From Maccoyibacter intestinihominis (GTDB lineage Bacteria > Bacillota > Clostridia > Lachnospirales > Lachnospiraceae): 64,000 bases of DNA. Positions 25,335 to 34,586 of this stretch are shown here, piece after piece. The DNA is taken from contig NZ_JBBMEX010000005.1 in NCBI RefSeq assembly GCF_040096355.1, forward strand, positions 62,001 to 126,000, written 5' to 3'. The translations under genes and the position numbers were made by a program. The notes beneath the pieces were generated by a model, which was not told the DNA's origin, ran no database searches, and was given only the letters and a program-made list of their open reading frames with translations. Numbering within the stretch: the first letter of the stretch is position 1; the number at the start of each line of letters is the position of its first letter.

Positions 25335-26174
25335 ATGCAGTTAGTCCATACAATAGACGAAGTAAGAGCACAGGTAAAAGCATGGAAACGGGAAGGGCTG
25401 AGTGTCGGACTGGTTCCGACCATGGGATATCTTCACGATGGCCATAAAAGTCTGATCGAGCGTGCCGTGAAAGAAAATGACCGCGTAGTGGTCAGTGATT
25501 TTGTGAATCCGACACAGTTTGGAGAAAATGAAGATTTAGGAAGTTACCCAAGAGATATAAAGAGAGATGCGGCACTTTGTGATGCGGCAGGCGTGGAACT
25601 TTTATTCAATCCGTCACCGGAGGAAATGTACTATAAAGACAACTGTACTTTTGTGGATATGAACCGTTTGACGGATGTGCTTTGTGGAAAGACAAGACCG
25701 ATCCATTTTTCCGGAGTATGCAGCGTAGTGACCAAGCTATTTCATATTGTAACACCGGACCGTGCCTATTTTGGACAAAAGGATGCACAGCAGTTAGCAG
25801 TGATCCGCCGGATGGTCAGAGATCTGAATTTTGATATTGAGATCGTAGGATGCCCGATCGTGCGTGAGGCAGACGGACTTGCAATGAGTTCGAGAAACAC
25901 CTATCTGAATGAAGAAGAGAGAAAAGCGGCATTAGTGTTAAGTCAGGCAGTCCGTTTAGGAGAAGAACTGATAGAAGCAGGAGAAAAAAATGCAGCAGTG
26001 ATCAAAGAAAAAATGATCGCCCATATCGAAGCGGAGCCGCTTGCAAAAATAGATTATGTGGAGATCGTGGATGCACAGAGTTTAGAACCGGTGTCAGAAA
26101 TCCGGGGAGAGATCTTAGCTGCAATGGCAGTCTATATCGGTAAGACCAGATTGATAGACAATTTTATCAGATAG
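25335..26174 (+). CDS. panC: Pantothenate synthetase (pantoate--beta-alanine ligase)
   Basis: 279 residues, start after AGGAGG. PTMGYLHDGHKSLIERA holds the HxGH nucleotide motif, FVNPTQFGENEDL the pantoate site, and AYFGQKDAQQLAVIRRM the next conserved block; SSRNTYL marks the KMSKS-like loop. It condenses pantoate with beta-alanine using ATP. VVVSDFVNPTQ has Asp where many homologues have Ile. Confidence 0.96.
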   Translation: MQLVHTIDEVRAQVKAWKREGLSVGLVPTMGYLHDGHKSLIERAVKENDRVVVSDFVNPTQFGENEDLGSYPRDIKRDAALCDAAGVELLFNPSPEEMYYKDNCTFVDMNRLTDVLCGKTRPIHFSGVCSVVTKLFHIVTPDRAYFGQKDAQQLAVIRRMVRDLNFDIEIVGCPIVREADGLAMSSRNTYLNEEERKAALVLSQAVRLGEELIEAGEKNAAVIKEKMIAHIEAEPLAKIDYVEIVDAQSLEPVSEIRGEILAAMAVYIGKTRLIDNFIR

Positions 26175-26187
26175 AGGGAGAGCAAAG

Positions 26188-26571
26188 ATGTATTTAAAAA
26201 TGTTAAAAGGAAAGATCCATCGTGCAGTAGTAAAACAGGCGGAATTAAACTATGTTGGCAGTATCACGGTGGACCCGGTGCTGATGCAGGCGGCTGGGAT
26301 TTTAGAATATGAAAATGTCCAGATCGTAGATATTGAAAACGGAAATCGTTTTGAGACCTATACGATAGCCGGAGAGCCGGGAAGCGGGATGATCTGCTTA
26401 AACGGTGCGGCGGCAAGACAGGTGCAGACCGGAGATCATGTCATTATCATGGCGTATGCACAGATGACCCCGCAGGAAGCAGAGCAGTTCTTACCGGCAG
26501 TCGTATTTGTCGATGAAAATAATGCGATAGAGCGGATCACCAGCTATGAAAAACATGGAGAGATTGCATAA
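26188..26571 (+). CDS. panD: Aspartate 1-decarboxylase
   Basis: 127 residues, normal for the pyruvoyl enzyme. The self-cleavage site is Gly24-Ser25 in NYVGSITVDP; the new N-terminal serine becomes the pyruvoyl group. NGAAARQVQTGDHVIIMAYA closes the double-psi barrel. It makes beta-alanine for PanC and ends the pan operon. Confidence 0.96.
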   Translation: MYLKMLKGKIHRAVVKQAELNYVGSITVDPVLMQAAGILEYENVQIVDIENGNRFETYTIAGEPGSGMICLNGAAARQVQTGDHVIIMAYAQMTPQEAEQFLPAVVFVDENNAIERITSYEKHGEIA

Positions 26572-26585
26572 GACAAAAAATAAGG

Positions 26586-26614
26586 TTGAAAAATCTTACA
26601 CAATATGATAAACT
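26586..26614 (+). promoter_or_regulatory. Possible promoter upstream of carAB
   Basis: TTGAAA (26586-26591), 17 bases, TAAACT (26609-26614). It lies in the 131-base gap between panD and carA. Confidence 0.4.
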
Positions 26615-26644
26615 TTTTACAATTTAGGCATAGCACAGAATAAG

Positions 26645-26673
26645 AAAAAAAGAGAATCTCCCTCTTTTTTTTT
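26645..26673 (+). terminator. Weak A/U-rich terminator-like hairpin before carA
   Basis: AAAAAAAGAG (26645-26654) pairs with CTCTTTTTTT (26662-26671), running into the T tract. It has only a few G-C pairs, and for transcripts from 26586 it would act as an attenuator in the carA leader. Confidence 0.4.
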
Positions 26674-26702
26674 GAGAAAATTTAGAAAGGACAGGGTAAA
26701 GA

Positions 26703-27773
26703 ATGAAAGCTTTTCTGATCTTAGAAGACGGAACTGTCTTTGAGGGAACCAGTATCGGTTCACAAAAAGAGGTTATCAGTGAAATTGTATTTAATACATC
26801 CATGACAGGATATTTAGAGGTAATGACCGATCCATCCTATGCAGGACAGGCAGTTGTCATGACCTATCCACTGATTGGAAATTATGGGATCACACCGGAT
26901 GCAGAGTCAAAACGTCCATGGGTGGACGGATATATTGTCAGGGAGTTATCCAGAATGCCAAGCAATTTTCGCTGCGAAGGAACGATACAGGACTTTTTGA
27001 AAGAAAATGATATACCTGGGATCGCAGGAATTGATACAAGAGCATTGACAAAGATCCTTCGTGACAAAGGAACCATGAACGGTATGATCACCACAGATGA
27101 ACAGTATGAGTTAGAGAAGGTTCTTCCGAGGTTAAAAGAATATCAGACAGGAAACGTAGTAGATAAAGTAACCTGTGATGAGAAAAGCGTATTAAATGGA
27201 AAAGGAAAAAAAGTAGCCCTGTTAGATTTAGGAGCGAAAAAAAATATTGCAGACTCCTTACATGACAGAGAATGCGAAGTAACGATTTACCCTGCCCACA
27301 CAACAGCAGAAGAGATTTTAGCAGCCAAACCGGACGGTATCATGCTGAGTAACGGACCTGGAGATCCGAAGGAATGTCAGGCGATCATAGAAGAGATCCG
27401 TAAATTATATGAATCCGATGTGCCGATCTTTGCAATCTGTTTAGGACATCAGCTCATGGCATTAGCAACCGGGGCAGATACCTATAAATTAAAATACGGA
27501 CATCGCGGTGGCAATCATCCGGTCAAAGATTTAGAGACCGGAAGAGTCTATATCTCATCCCAGAACCATGGCTATGCAGTGGATGATAAAGCATTAGATG
27601 AAAACATTGCAGTTCCGGCATTTGTAAATGTCAATGATGGAACCAATGAAGGCTTAAAATATATCGGAAAGAACATTTTTACGGTACAATTCCACCCGGA
27701 AGCATGTCCGGGACCACAGGACAGTTCGTATTTGTTTGACCGTTTTATCACAATGATGGGAGGGAACCAGTAA
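26703..27773 (+). CDS. carA: Carbamoyl-phosphate synthase small (glutaminase) subunit
   Basis: 356 residues. The N-terminal domain (AFLILEDGTVFEGTSIG) and the class I amidotransferase domain, with catalytic Cys in FAICLGHQLMALATGA and His in QFHPEACPGP, are both complete. It hydrolyses glutamine and passes ammonia to CarB for pyrimidine and arginine synthesis. Its stop overlaps the carB start by one base (TAATG). Confidence 0.97.
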   Translation: MKAFLILEDGTVFEGTSIGSQKEVISEIVFNTSMTGYLEVMTDPSYAGQAVVMTYPLIGNYGITPDAESKRPWVDGYIVRELSRMPSNFRCEGTIQDFLKENDIPGIAGIDTRALTKILRDKGTMNGMITTDEQYELEKVLPRLKEYQTGNVVDKVTCDEKSVLNGKGKKVALLDLGAKKNIADSLHDRECEVTIYPAHTTAEEILAAKPDGIMLSNGPGDPKECQAIIEEIRKLYESDVPIFAICLGHQLMALATGADTYKLKYGHRGGNHPVKDLETGRVYISSQNHGYAVDDKALDENIAVPAFVNVNDGTNEGLKYIGKNIFTVQFHPEACPGPQDSSYLFDRFITMMGGNQ

Positions 27774-30700
27774 TGCCAAAGAATCAGGATATCAAAAAAG
27801 TATTAGTTATCGGTTCCGGTCCTATTGTCATCGGACAGGCAGCCGAATTCGATTATGCGGGAACACAGGCATGCCGTTCTTTAAAAGAAGAAGGCATCGA
27901 GGTAGTGCTTGTCAACTCCAACCCTGCAACGATCATGACCGATAAAGAGATTGCAGACGAGGTGTATATTGAGCCACTGACCGCAAAAGTCTTAGAGCAG
28001 ATCATTTTAAAAGAAAAACCGGACAGCGTACTTCCGACCTTAGGAGGACAGGCAGGACTGAACTTGGGAATGGAGCTTGCAGAATCCGGATTTTTAGAAG
28101 AACATGGTGTGAAACTGATCGGAACAACTGCGGAAACGATTTTCAAAGCAGAGGACCGTCAGGCATTCAAGGACACAATGGAAAAAATCGGTGAGCCTTG
28201 TGCGCCATCTTTAGTCGTACACAACGTAGAAGACGGTATCGCATTTACAAATACCATCGGTTATCCGGTCGTATTACGTCCGGCATATACCTTAGGTGGA
28301 AGTGGCGGTGGTATCGCCCATAATGAGACAGAGCTGATCGACATCCTTTCTAACGGACTGCGTTTAAGCCGTGTAGGAGAAGTATTAGTAGAGCGCTGTA
28401 TCGCAGGCTGGAAGGAAATAGAATACGAAGTAATGCGTGATGCAAACGGCAACTGCATTACTGTATGTAATATGGAAAATATCGACCCGGTCGGTGTGCA
28501 TACCGGAGACTCGATCGTAGTAGCACCATCCCAGACCTTAGGCGATAAGGAATATCAGATGCTCCGTACATCTGCCTTAAATATTATATCAGAATTAAAC
28601 ATTACAGGAGGATGTAACGTACAGTATGCTTTGCATCCGACAACATTTGAATATTGTGTCATCGAGGTAAACCCTCGTGTCAGCCGTTCTTCCGCATTAG
28701 CATCAAAAGCAACCGGATATCCGATTGCCAAAGTAGCAGCGAAGATCGCACTCGGATATACCTTAGATGAGATCAAGAATGCCATCACCGGCAAAACCTA
28801 TGCAAGTTTTGAGCCGATGTTAGATTATTGTGTCGTAAAGATCCCAAGACTTCCGTTTGATAAATTTATCACGGCAAAGAGAACACTGACAACACAGATG
28901 AAAGCAACCGGAGAGGTTATGAGTATCTGCACAAACTTCGAGGGAGCGCTGATGAAAGCCATCCGTTCCTTAGAGCAGCATGTGGATTCCATGATGTCCT
29001 ATGATTTTACGGAGCTTTCCAAAGAAGAGCTTTTAAAACAGTTAGAAGTGGTAGATGACCGCAGGATCTGGGTGATCGCAGAAGCGATCAGAAAAGGAAT
29101 CTCCTATGATACGATCCATGAGATTACAATGATAGACCACTGGTTTATCGACAAAATTGCCATTCTTGTGGAAATGGAGGAGCGTTTAAGAAGCGAAGAA
29201 CTGACTACAGACCTCTTAAAAGAAGCAAAACGGATAGAGTTCCCGGATAATGTTATTGCAGAACTGACCGGAAAGACAGAAGAAGAAATCCGCGATCTGC
29301 GTTATGAAAACGGGATCGTGGCAGCATTTAAAATGGTAGATACCTGTGCGGCAGAATTTGAAGCCAGCACACCGTATTATTACTCCTGCTTTGGAAGTAT
29401 CAACGAGGCAGAAGAGACACATCCGGAGAAAAAAGTACTGGTACTTGGTTCCGGACCGATCCGTATCGGTCAGGGTATCGAGTTTGACTATTGTTCCGTA
29501 CACAGTACCTGGGCGTTTGCAAAAGAAGGCTATGAGACCATTATTGTAAACAATAACCCGGAGACCGTATCCACAGACTTTGATATTGCAGATAAGCTCT
29601 ACTTTGAGCCGCTGACACCGGAAGATGTCGAAAACATTGTGCGTTTAGAAAAACCGGACGGAGCAGTCGTACAGTTCGGTGGACAGACTGCGATTAAATT
29701 AACCGAAAGTCTGATGAAAATGGGAGTTCCGATTCTTGGAACAAAGGCAGAAGATGTAGATGCCGCAGAAGATCGTGAATTATTTGACAAAATATTAGAG
29801 GAAACAGAAATCCCAAGAGCAGCCGGTGGAACCGTCTTTACAGCGGAAGAAGCGAAAGAGGTTGCAAACCGTCTGGGATATCCTGTCTTGGTACGTCCTT
29901 CCTATGTACTTGGCGGACAGGGTATGCAGATTGCCCTGAATGACGAAGAGATTGAAGAATTTATGGCAGTCATCAACCGCTATGCGCAGGATCATCCGAT
30001 CTTAGTAGATAAATATTTACAGGGAAAAGAAATCGAAGTCGATGCGGTATGTGATGGAACAGACATCCTGATTCCGGGAATTATGGAGCATATCGAGAGA
30101 ACCGGAGTACATTCCGGAGACAGTATTTCCGTATATCCGGCACCGACGATCGGAGAGGATATCAAGGCGACCATCGTAGAATATACAAAACGATTGGCAA
30201 AAGCACTTCATGTCATCGGATTAATTAATATCCAGTTCATTGTTATGGACGGACAGGTATATGTGATTGAGGTAAATCCGCGTTCATCCAGAACCGTACC
30301 ATATATCAGTAAGGTAACAGGAATTCCGATTGTAGATCTTGCAACAAAAGTAATCATCGGTAATACCTTAAAAGGAATGGGTTATCCGACAGGTTTAGCA
30401 CCGGAGGCAGATTATATCGCAATTAAGATGCCGGTATTTTCCTTTGAAAAACTGCGTGGTGCAGAGATCAGCTTAGGACCTGAAATGAAATCAACCGGAG
30501 AATGTCTGGGTATTGCAAAGACATTTAACGAGGCACTGTACAAAGCATTTTTAGGTGCAGGAATTGTCCTTCCGAAATATAAGCAGATGATCATGACCTT
30601 AAAAGACGCAGATAAAGAAGAAGGTGTCGCAGTCGCAAGACGATTTGAGGCACTTGGTTACAAAATCTATGCAACCAGAAGTACGGCAAAATATCTGCAG

Positions 30701-30976
30701 GAGCGTGGTGTCAATGCCCTGCGTGTCAATAAGATCTCACAGGAGTCACCAAACGTTATGGACTTGATCTTAGGACATAAGATCGATTTAGTGATCGATA
30801 CCCCGACACAGGGACGTGATAAGAGCAGAGACGGTTTCCTGATCCGAAGAAACGCAATAGAGACCGGTGTACACTGCCTGACATCCTTAGATACGGCAAA
30901 TGCATTAGCACTCAGCTTAGAGAATGCAAGTGATGAGATGACACTTGTGGATATTGCGACAGTAAAGAATATCTAA
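27773..30976 (+). CDS. carB: Carbamoyl-phosphate synthase large subunit
   Basis: 1067 residues: two homologous ATP-grasp halves (first VIGSGPIVIGQAAEFDYAGTQ, second VLGSGPIRIGQGIEFDYCSVH near residue 560), with an oligomerisation domain between them. A C-terminal MGS-like regulatory domain (about 935-1067) includes the family pattern IDLVIDTPTQGRDKSRDGFLIRR. It makes carbamoyl phosphate from bicarbonate, ammonia and two ATP. The gene is complete and translationally coupled to carA. Confidence 0.97.
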   Translation: MPKNQDIKKVLVIGSGPIVIGQAAEFDYAGTQACRSLKEEGIEVVLVNSNPATIMTDKEIADEVYIEPLTAKVLEQIILKEKPDSVLPTLGGQAGLNLGMELAESGFLEEHGVKLIGTTAETIFKAEDRQAFKDTMEKIGEPCAPSLVVHNVEDGIAFTNTIGYPVVLRPAYTLGGSGGGIAHNETELIDILSNGLRLSRVGEVLVERCIAGWKEIEYEVMRDANGNCITVCNMENIDPVGVHTGDSIVVAPSQTLGDKEYQMLRTSALNIISELNITGGCNVQYALHPTTFEYCVIEVNPRVSRSSALASKATGYPIAKVAAKIALGYTLDEIKNAITGKTYASFEPMLDYCVVKIPRLPFDKFITAKRTLTTQMKATGEVMSICTNFEGALMKAIRSLEQHVDSMMSYDFTELSKEELLKQLEVVDDRRIWVIAEAIRKGISYDTIHEITMIDHWFIDKIAILVEMEERLRSEELTTDLLKEAKRIEFPDNVIAELTGKTEEEIRDLRYENGIVAAFKMVDTCAAEFEASTPYYYSCFGSINEAEETHPEKKVLVLGSGPIRIGQGIEFDYCSVHSTWAFAKEGYETIIVNNNPETVSTDFDIADKLYFEPLTPEDVENIVRLEKPDGAVVQFGGQTAIKLTESLMKMGVPILGTKAEDVDAAEDRELFDKILEETEIPRAAGGTVFTAEEAKEVANRLGYPVLVRPSYVLGGQGMQIALNDEEIEEFMAVINRYAQDHPILVDKYLQGKEIEVDAVCDGTDILIPGIMEHIERTGVHSGDSISVYPAPTIGEDIKATIVEYTKRLAKALHVIGLINIQFIVMDGQVYVIEVNPRSSRTVPYISKVTGIPIVDLATKVIIGNTLKGMGYPTGLAPEADYIAIKMPVFSFEKLRGAEISLGPEMKSTGECLGIAKTFNEALYKAFLGAGIVLPKYKQMIMTLKDADKEEGVAVARRFEALGYKIYATRSTAKYLQERGVNALRVNKISQESPNVMDLILGHKIDLVIDTPTQGRDKSRDGFLIRRNAIETGVHCLTSLDTANALALSLENASDEMTLVDIATVKNI

Positions 30977-31051
30977 AAATTAGGAATAATAGGAATCAAG
31001 TAATGAAAATAAAGTGATTAAATTACTAAGAATCAGGAAGTAGATAGTAGG

Positions 31052-31087
31052 AAAAACCGCGGAGTCAGATGACTTCGCGGTTTTTTT
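31052..31087. terminator. Bidirectional terminator between carB and the HD-domain gene
   Basis: AAAAACCGCGGAGTC (31052-31066) pairs with GACTTCGCGGTTTTT (31071-31085), with A and T tracts on each side. The stop of the - strand gene is inside the stem. Confidence 0.85.
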
Positions 31088-32252
31088 GCTTTTTAGCCAG
31101 TTTTGCTTTGGCTTTTCGGAAACGGTTCATCATTTCCGTGACATAAGTGTCGGTCTGGAACTGTTTTAAAGTTTCCTCATCCACCTGGATGCGGTTATCC
31201 ATTGTTTTCATCAGATCCTTGATCTGGAATTTTTCCGAAACATCGGGATCACTCAGATCATAAATCCGGTTATCCGAAAAACGTAAGATCAAAGGCTGTA
31301 AAAAATCATCCGGATTCGTCTCTAAGATCAATGCTTTATCCCCGCTGGTCAGATCGACACAAGCTCCCTGCGGAAGAATGTTGATACATTCACCGAGAGC
31401 CTGAACCACGGTAGAGTTAAAAAAGTCAGGATGTTCAAACAGATATTTCATGGTCACAACCTCAGATTGTGGTTCAAAGCCATAGCGCATAGCGGTCATC
31501 TGGTCAAAGCAGCCGGCAACACGCAGAACCTGGGTGCCAAACCGCCAGGTATGCTCTTTCATCTCCGGATGGGCAATATGGTTTGCCGGATGGATCATCT
31601 CCGCGATTACTTGTAGCGTCATTTTTGGAAGATGATATTCATTGGTCTGCGGTTTTAAAAGTGCAAAAGCATCTCCTCTGGCAAGACACAGTTTTTTATA
31701 ATCAGCACTCTCGACATCTTCAAAGTCCGTCAGTTGGTCAGAATCCAGATAGAGATACCCGGTATCATACAAAAGAGCGGCTTCCACTAATGCAAGCTGT
31801 TCTTCATAGGAAAAACCGAGATGGTGTGTCAGGATGGCACAGAGAATACCGGTATTCAAACCGTGTTTATAGACAAAATCACCGGAACTTCGGAGATTTT
31901 GTGAAAAAATAATCTTGTGGTCAAGGTTTCCAAACTCACGGATAATGCTTTTACAAAGTTCAGAGAGCTTATCCGGTTCTTTTCCGGTTACTAACTTGCC
32001 AAGTTCATCCCGCAGCCGGAACATATACATGGTCTGGAACTGTTCAAAATGCAGCTCCTCCTCACTTAAAGGCGGCAGAGGTTCGGCAGGGTCTAGAACA
32101 TAGATTCCAATCAAAGAGAATTTGCGGATACTGTTGATACCCTGAGGAGTCAGTTCCGTGTTACGTTCGTATAAAAGAACCCCTAAGCGGTTATAGATGG
32201 GTTTTGCAAGTCTCATACCGGGACATAAATCTTCTGTTTTTACAAAATGCAT
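31065..32252 (-). CDS. Degenerate HD-GYP-like domain protein
   Basis: 395 residues from ATG 32252, after GGGAGGGA. The N-terminal part (LCPGMRLAKPIYNRLGVLLYERNTELT) resembles the DUF3391-like cap of c-di-GMP phosphodiesterases. A helical domain follows (about 110-270) in the order of an HD-GYP protein: VYKHGLNTGILCAIL then ALLYDTGYLYLD. The metal-binding HD pair is replaced by Tyr-Asp, and I see no HHE or GYP motif. An inactive receptor or scaffold is more likely than an active phosphodiesterase. It is a single-gene unit between carB and the secreted-protein remnant. Confidence 0.7.
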   Translation of the reverse strand: MHFVKTEDLCPGMRLAKPIYNRLGVLLYERNTELTPQGINSIRKFSLIGIYVLDPAEPLPPLSEEELHFEQFQTMYMFRLRDELGKLVTGKEPDKLSELCKSIIREFGNLDHKIIFSQNLRSSGDFVYKHGLNTGILCAILTHHLGFSYEEQLALVEAALLYDTGYLYLDSDQLTDFEDVESADYKKLCLARGDAFALLKPQTNEYHLPKMTLQVIAEMIHPANHIAHPEMKEHTWRFGTQVLRVAGCFDQMTAMRYGFEPQSEVVTMKYLFEHPDFFNSTVVQALGECINILPQGACVDLTSGDKALILETNPDDFLQPLILRFSDNRIYDLSDPDVSEKFQIKDLMKTMDNRIQVDEETLKQFQTDTYVTEMMNRFRKAKAKLAKKQKNREVI

Positions 32253-32295
32253 GATATCCCTCCCAATACATTGGTTTTACATAGAATATTGATTT

Positions 32296-32324
32296 ATTTT
32301 AGCATAAACGGATATAAATGACAA
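32296..32324 (-). promoter_or_regulatory. Promoter of the HD-GYP-like gene
   Basis: Read on the - strand: TTGTCA (32324-32319), 17 bases, TAAAAT (32301-32296), with an upstream TGC (extended -10). Confidence 0.55.
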
Positions 32325-32386
32325 ATGACATCTTGGAAAGCATAAAAAACTATTGTAAAATAAAATTAGGATATCAAAAGGCGGTT

Positions 32387-32460
32387 TCAAGTTTTTTGAT
32401 TGCCGGTTTTGTGCAATCAGCCAGTCGTTAAGTTGTGAGCCGACCTTTGACACCCTGATC
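32387..32460 (-). repeat. Dispersed intergenic repeat, copy 1
   Basis: Read on the - strand it contains GGTGTCAAAGGTCGGC, TCACAACTTAACGACTGGC and ATTGCACAAAACCGGC. A related copy lies on the + strand at 61287-61362 with the same block order. Both copies sit beside broken genes. Confidence 0.6.
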
Positions 32461-32521
32461 AAAATAATGAATAAAAAGAGGGATGAAACATTTAACAATG
32501 AAAAAGAGAGGGTGAAGCAGT

Positions 32522-33112
32522 ATGGGAAGCGTAAAAACTATCAAAAAAGGAATAGCCATTGCCTTGAGCATGATGCTGGCGGTAACCGTATTACCAACAG
32601 GATTTGGAGTGCCAAAAGTACAGGCAGCAGGCGAAATGCTGTATGTGGGAAATATACGGGTAACAGAGGCAAACGCATCGGATGTTCTTTGAAATAAGAC
32701 TATTTCCTATCAGGCATCCACGCATACACTGCCACTCAATGGGGCAAATCTGACGACTCCGATGAAGGCCGGTAAATATATCTATGGCATTCGGTATGAA
32801 GGAGCAGGACAGATGCTGAACCTTGTCCTGAACGGCACGAATACGATCACTACAGGAAATGTAACCGATGCAAAAGAGTGCTATGGAATTTATTTAAGTA
32901 TGAATGATACCTTGAAAATTTCCGGTACCGGAACCCTGAAAGTTACAGCCGGAATTGCAATGGATGACAGCATGGGAATTCTGACCGGAAGCCTTAAGAT
33001 GGAGCAGGGAAGTGTAGAGGCAACTGCAGGAAAAGAAACCATATGTAAAATTAAACGTATCTTCCATTATGCTTCAGGTAAAAAAGCAACTTGTAAAGTA
33101 ACGGTAAAATAA
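32522..33112 (+). pseudogene. Broken secreted protein gene (signal peptide, beta-helix-like part, BIG2-like tail)
   Basis: The frame from ATG 32522 encodes a clear signal peptide (MGSVKTIKKGIAIALSMMLA, cut after VQAA). It reaches an in-frame TGA at 32690-32692 after 56 codons. The same frame then continues to 33112. The later part is like carbohydrate-binding/beta-helix surface proteins (LKISGTGTLKVTA), then jumps abruptly to ASGKKATCKVTVK, the usual end of a bacterial Ig-like repeat. A point stop plus an internal deletion is the simplest reading. An authentic stop-readthrough gene is unlikely. Confidence 0.75.
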
Positions 33113-33124
33113 AAAGGAACTGAC

Positions 33125-34282
33125 ATGAAAAAATACGGAAAACTGCTCTGTGCATTTACTTTAGCGGTCACGGTAACCTTAACAGGTTCCTCCTCCATAG
33201 CGGTCCATGCAACAGAACAGAAAATTGAAGACACCAAAGGAAAACTGAATGAACTGCAGGAAAAGAAGAAACAGGCAGACCAGAAAGTAAAAGACCTGCA
33301 AAACAGCAAAGACAGCATGGGGCAGGAATTAGAAAATCTGGATGCAGAGCTGGCTGAGATCAGCACTTCTTTAACCGGTCTCGAAAATAAGATTACAGAA
33401 AAGCAGAACAGTATCCGTGAAACAAAAAAGCAGTTAAAGAAAGCAAAAAAACGTGCGAAAAAGCAGTATCAGAGCATGAAAAGCCGTATACAGTTCCTGT
33501 ATGAAAACGGCAGTGAATCACTTTGGATGTCCTTATTGAATGCGGAATCCATGTCGGATTTTATCAATCGGGCAGAATACGTCAAAGCGATCAGCAGCTA
33601 TGACAGGGAAAAATTAGAAGAATACGAGCAGATGTGTGCAAAGATAGCTTCTGACAAAGCCAAATTAGAGGAAGAAGAGAAGAGTCTGCAGGCATTAGAA
33701 CAGAAGACAAAAGAAAAAAAGGAACAGATGAATACGCTGATTGCATCCACAAAGGAAAACATCAGCAGATCGGAACAGGAGATCGGTGAGACGCAGAACC
33801 TCTCCGCAGAATATGAAGCCGAAATAGAAAAGCAGAAAGCATATGAGGCACAGTTAGAGGCACAAAAGGCAAAAGAAGACGCAGCAAGGATGAGTGAGAT
33901 CAAGGCACAGGAAGCCGAAGGGGCAGATGGCTCCAAGGTGCAGACACAGGCGGGAGATTTAGAACTGTTAGCGGCACTGATCGAGTGTGAAGCAGGCGGA
34001 GAGCCATACGAAGGAAAGTTAGCAGTCGGCAGCGTAGTGCTGAATCGCGTGGCAAGCTCGCATTTTCCAAACAGCGTAGTCGGGGTCATATACCAGAGCG
34101 GTCAGTTTTCGCCGGTAGCAAGCGGTCGATTTGCAACCGTATTGGCAAGGGGAGCAGATGCTTCCAGTACACAGGCGGCACAGGAGGTCATCGGTGGCAG
34201 AATCACGGTCAAATGTCTCTATTTCCGGAGAAATAACGGAACGATCCAGGGAACAGTCATTGGCAATCATGTGTTCTATTAA
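33125..34282 (+). CDS. Secreted cell-wall hydrolase: coiled coil plus SleB-type domain
   Basis: 385 residues. A signal peptide (about 1-30, ending SSIAVHA) precedes a PcsB-like coiled coil of about 220 residues. A Hydrolase_2/SleB domain fills about 275-385, beginning LLAALIECEAGGEPYEGKLAVGSVVLNRV, with the catalytic Glu in this stretch. SleB-type enzymes are lytic transglycosylases acting on peptidoglycan. Sporulation or general wall turnover are both possible roles. The gene starts 12 bases after the broken gene and ends at a strong terminator. Confidence 0.88.
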   Translation: MKKYGKLLCAFTLAVTVTLTGSSSIAVHATEQKIEDTKGKLNELQEKKKQADQKVKDLQNSKDSMGQELENLDAELAEISTSLTGLENKITEKQNSIRETKKQLKKAKKRAKKQYQSMKSRIQFLYENGSESLWMSLLNAESMSDFINRAEYVKAISSYDREKLEEYEQMCAKIASDKAKLEEEEKSLQALEQKTKEKKEQMNTLIASTKENISRSEQEIGETQNLSAEYEAEIEKQKAYEAQLEAQKAKEDAARMSEIKAQEAEGADGSKVQTQAGDLELLAALIECEAGGEPYEGKLAVGSVVLNRVASSHFPNSVVGVIYQSGQFSPVASGRFATVLARGADASSTQAAQEVIGGRITVKCLYFRRNNGTIQGTVIGNHVFY

Positions 34283-34289
34283 CTTGAAG

Positions 34290-34338
34290 TAAAAGCGGGA
34301 TTTTGTACAAACTATACAAAAAATCCCCGCTTTTTTTC
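34290..34338 (+). terminator. Terminator of the SleB-type hydrolase gene
   Basis: AAAAGCGGG-ATTTTGTA (34291-34307) pairs with the strand around TACAAAAAATCCCCGCTTTT (34315-34334), then a T run. Confidence 0.85.
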
Positions 34339-34383
34339 AATCTCGGAAAGGATTTTGATAAATTTTTAACAATAAGGTTTTTG

Positions 34384-34412
34384 TTGCATTTTTTAACAGA
34401 TTATGCTATCAT
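34384..34412 (+). promoter_or_regulatory. Promoter of the butyrate operon
   Basis: TTGCAT (34384-34389), 17 bases ending in TGC, TATCAT (34407-34412); extended -10. The predicted leader is about 165 bases. Confidence 0.8.
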
Positions 34413-34425
34413 TATTAACGAAGTA

Positions 34426-34552
34426 AAGCTTAGGTTGAAGTACATAAATTCTTTTGATTTAAGCTTCGAGTAGTAAGGAATAAATTAAAAACTCAGCAGT
34501 TTTTCAATTTATTTTTTTTAAGTATGAGATTGTTAAAAAATTAACATCTCAT
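34426..34552 (+). promoter_or_regulatory. Folded leader with terminator-like hairpin upstream of thlA
   Basis: Three hairpins in a row: AAGCTTA/TAAGCTT (34426-34432 with 34460-34466); a longer one, 34479-34493 with 34498-34512, followed directly by eight Ts; and ATGAGAT-TGTTAA / TTAAC-ATCTCAT (34524-34552). The second has the shape of an intrinsic terminator inside the leader. Attenuation or an mRNA-stability function would both fit. No known riboswitch class was recognised. Confidence 0.5.
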
Positions 34553-34586
34553 CCACACAAAGAAATCATAAAAAGGAGAAGAAGAA

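Noticed and set aside
32467..32697. 76-codon + frame overlapping the broken secreted gene
   Set aside because: A different frame encodes a clear signal peptide over the same bases, so this frame is a shadow.
33598..34089. 163-codon - strand frame opposite the SleB-type gene
   Set aside because: Ser/Cys/Phe-rich shadow of the coiled-coil codons on the other strand.
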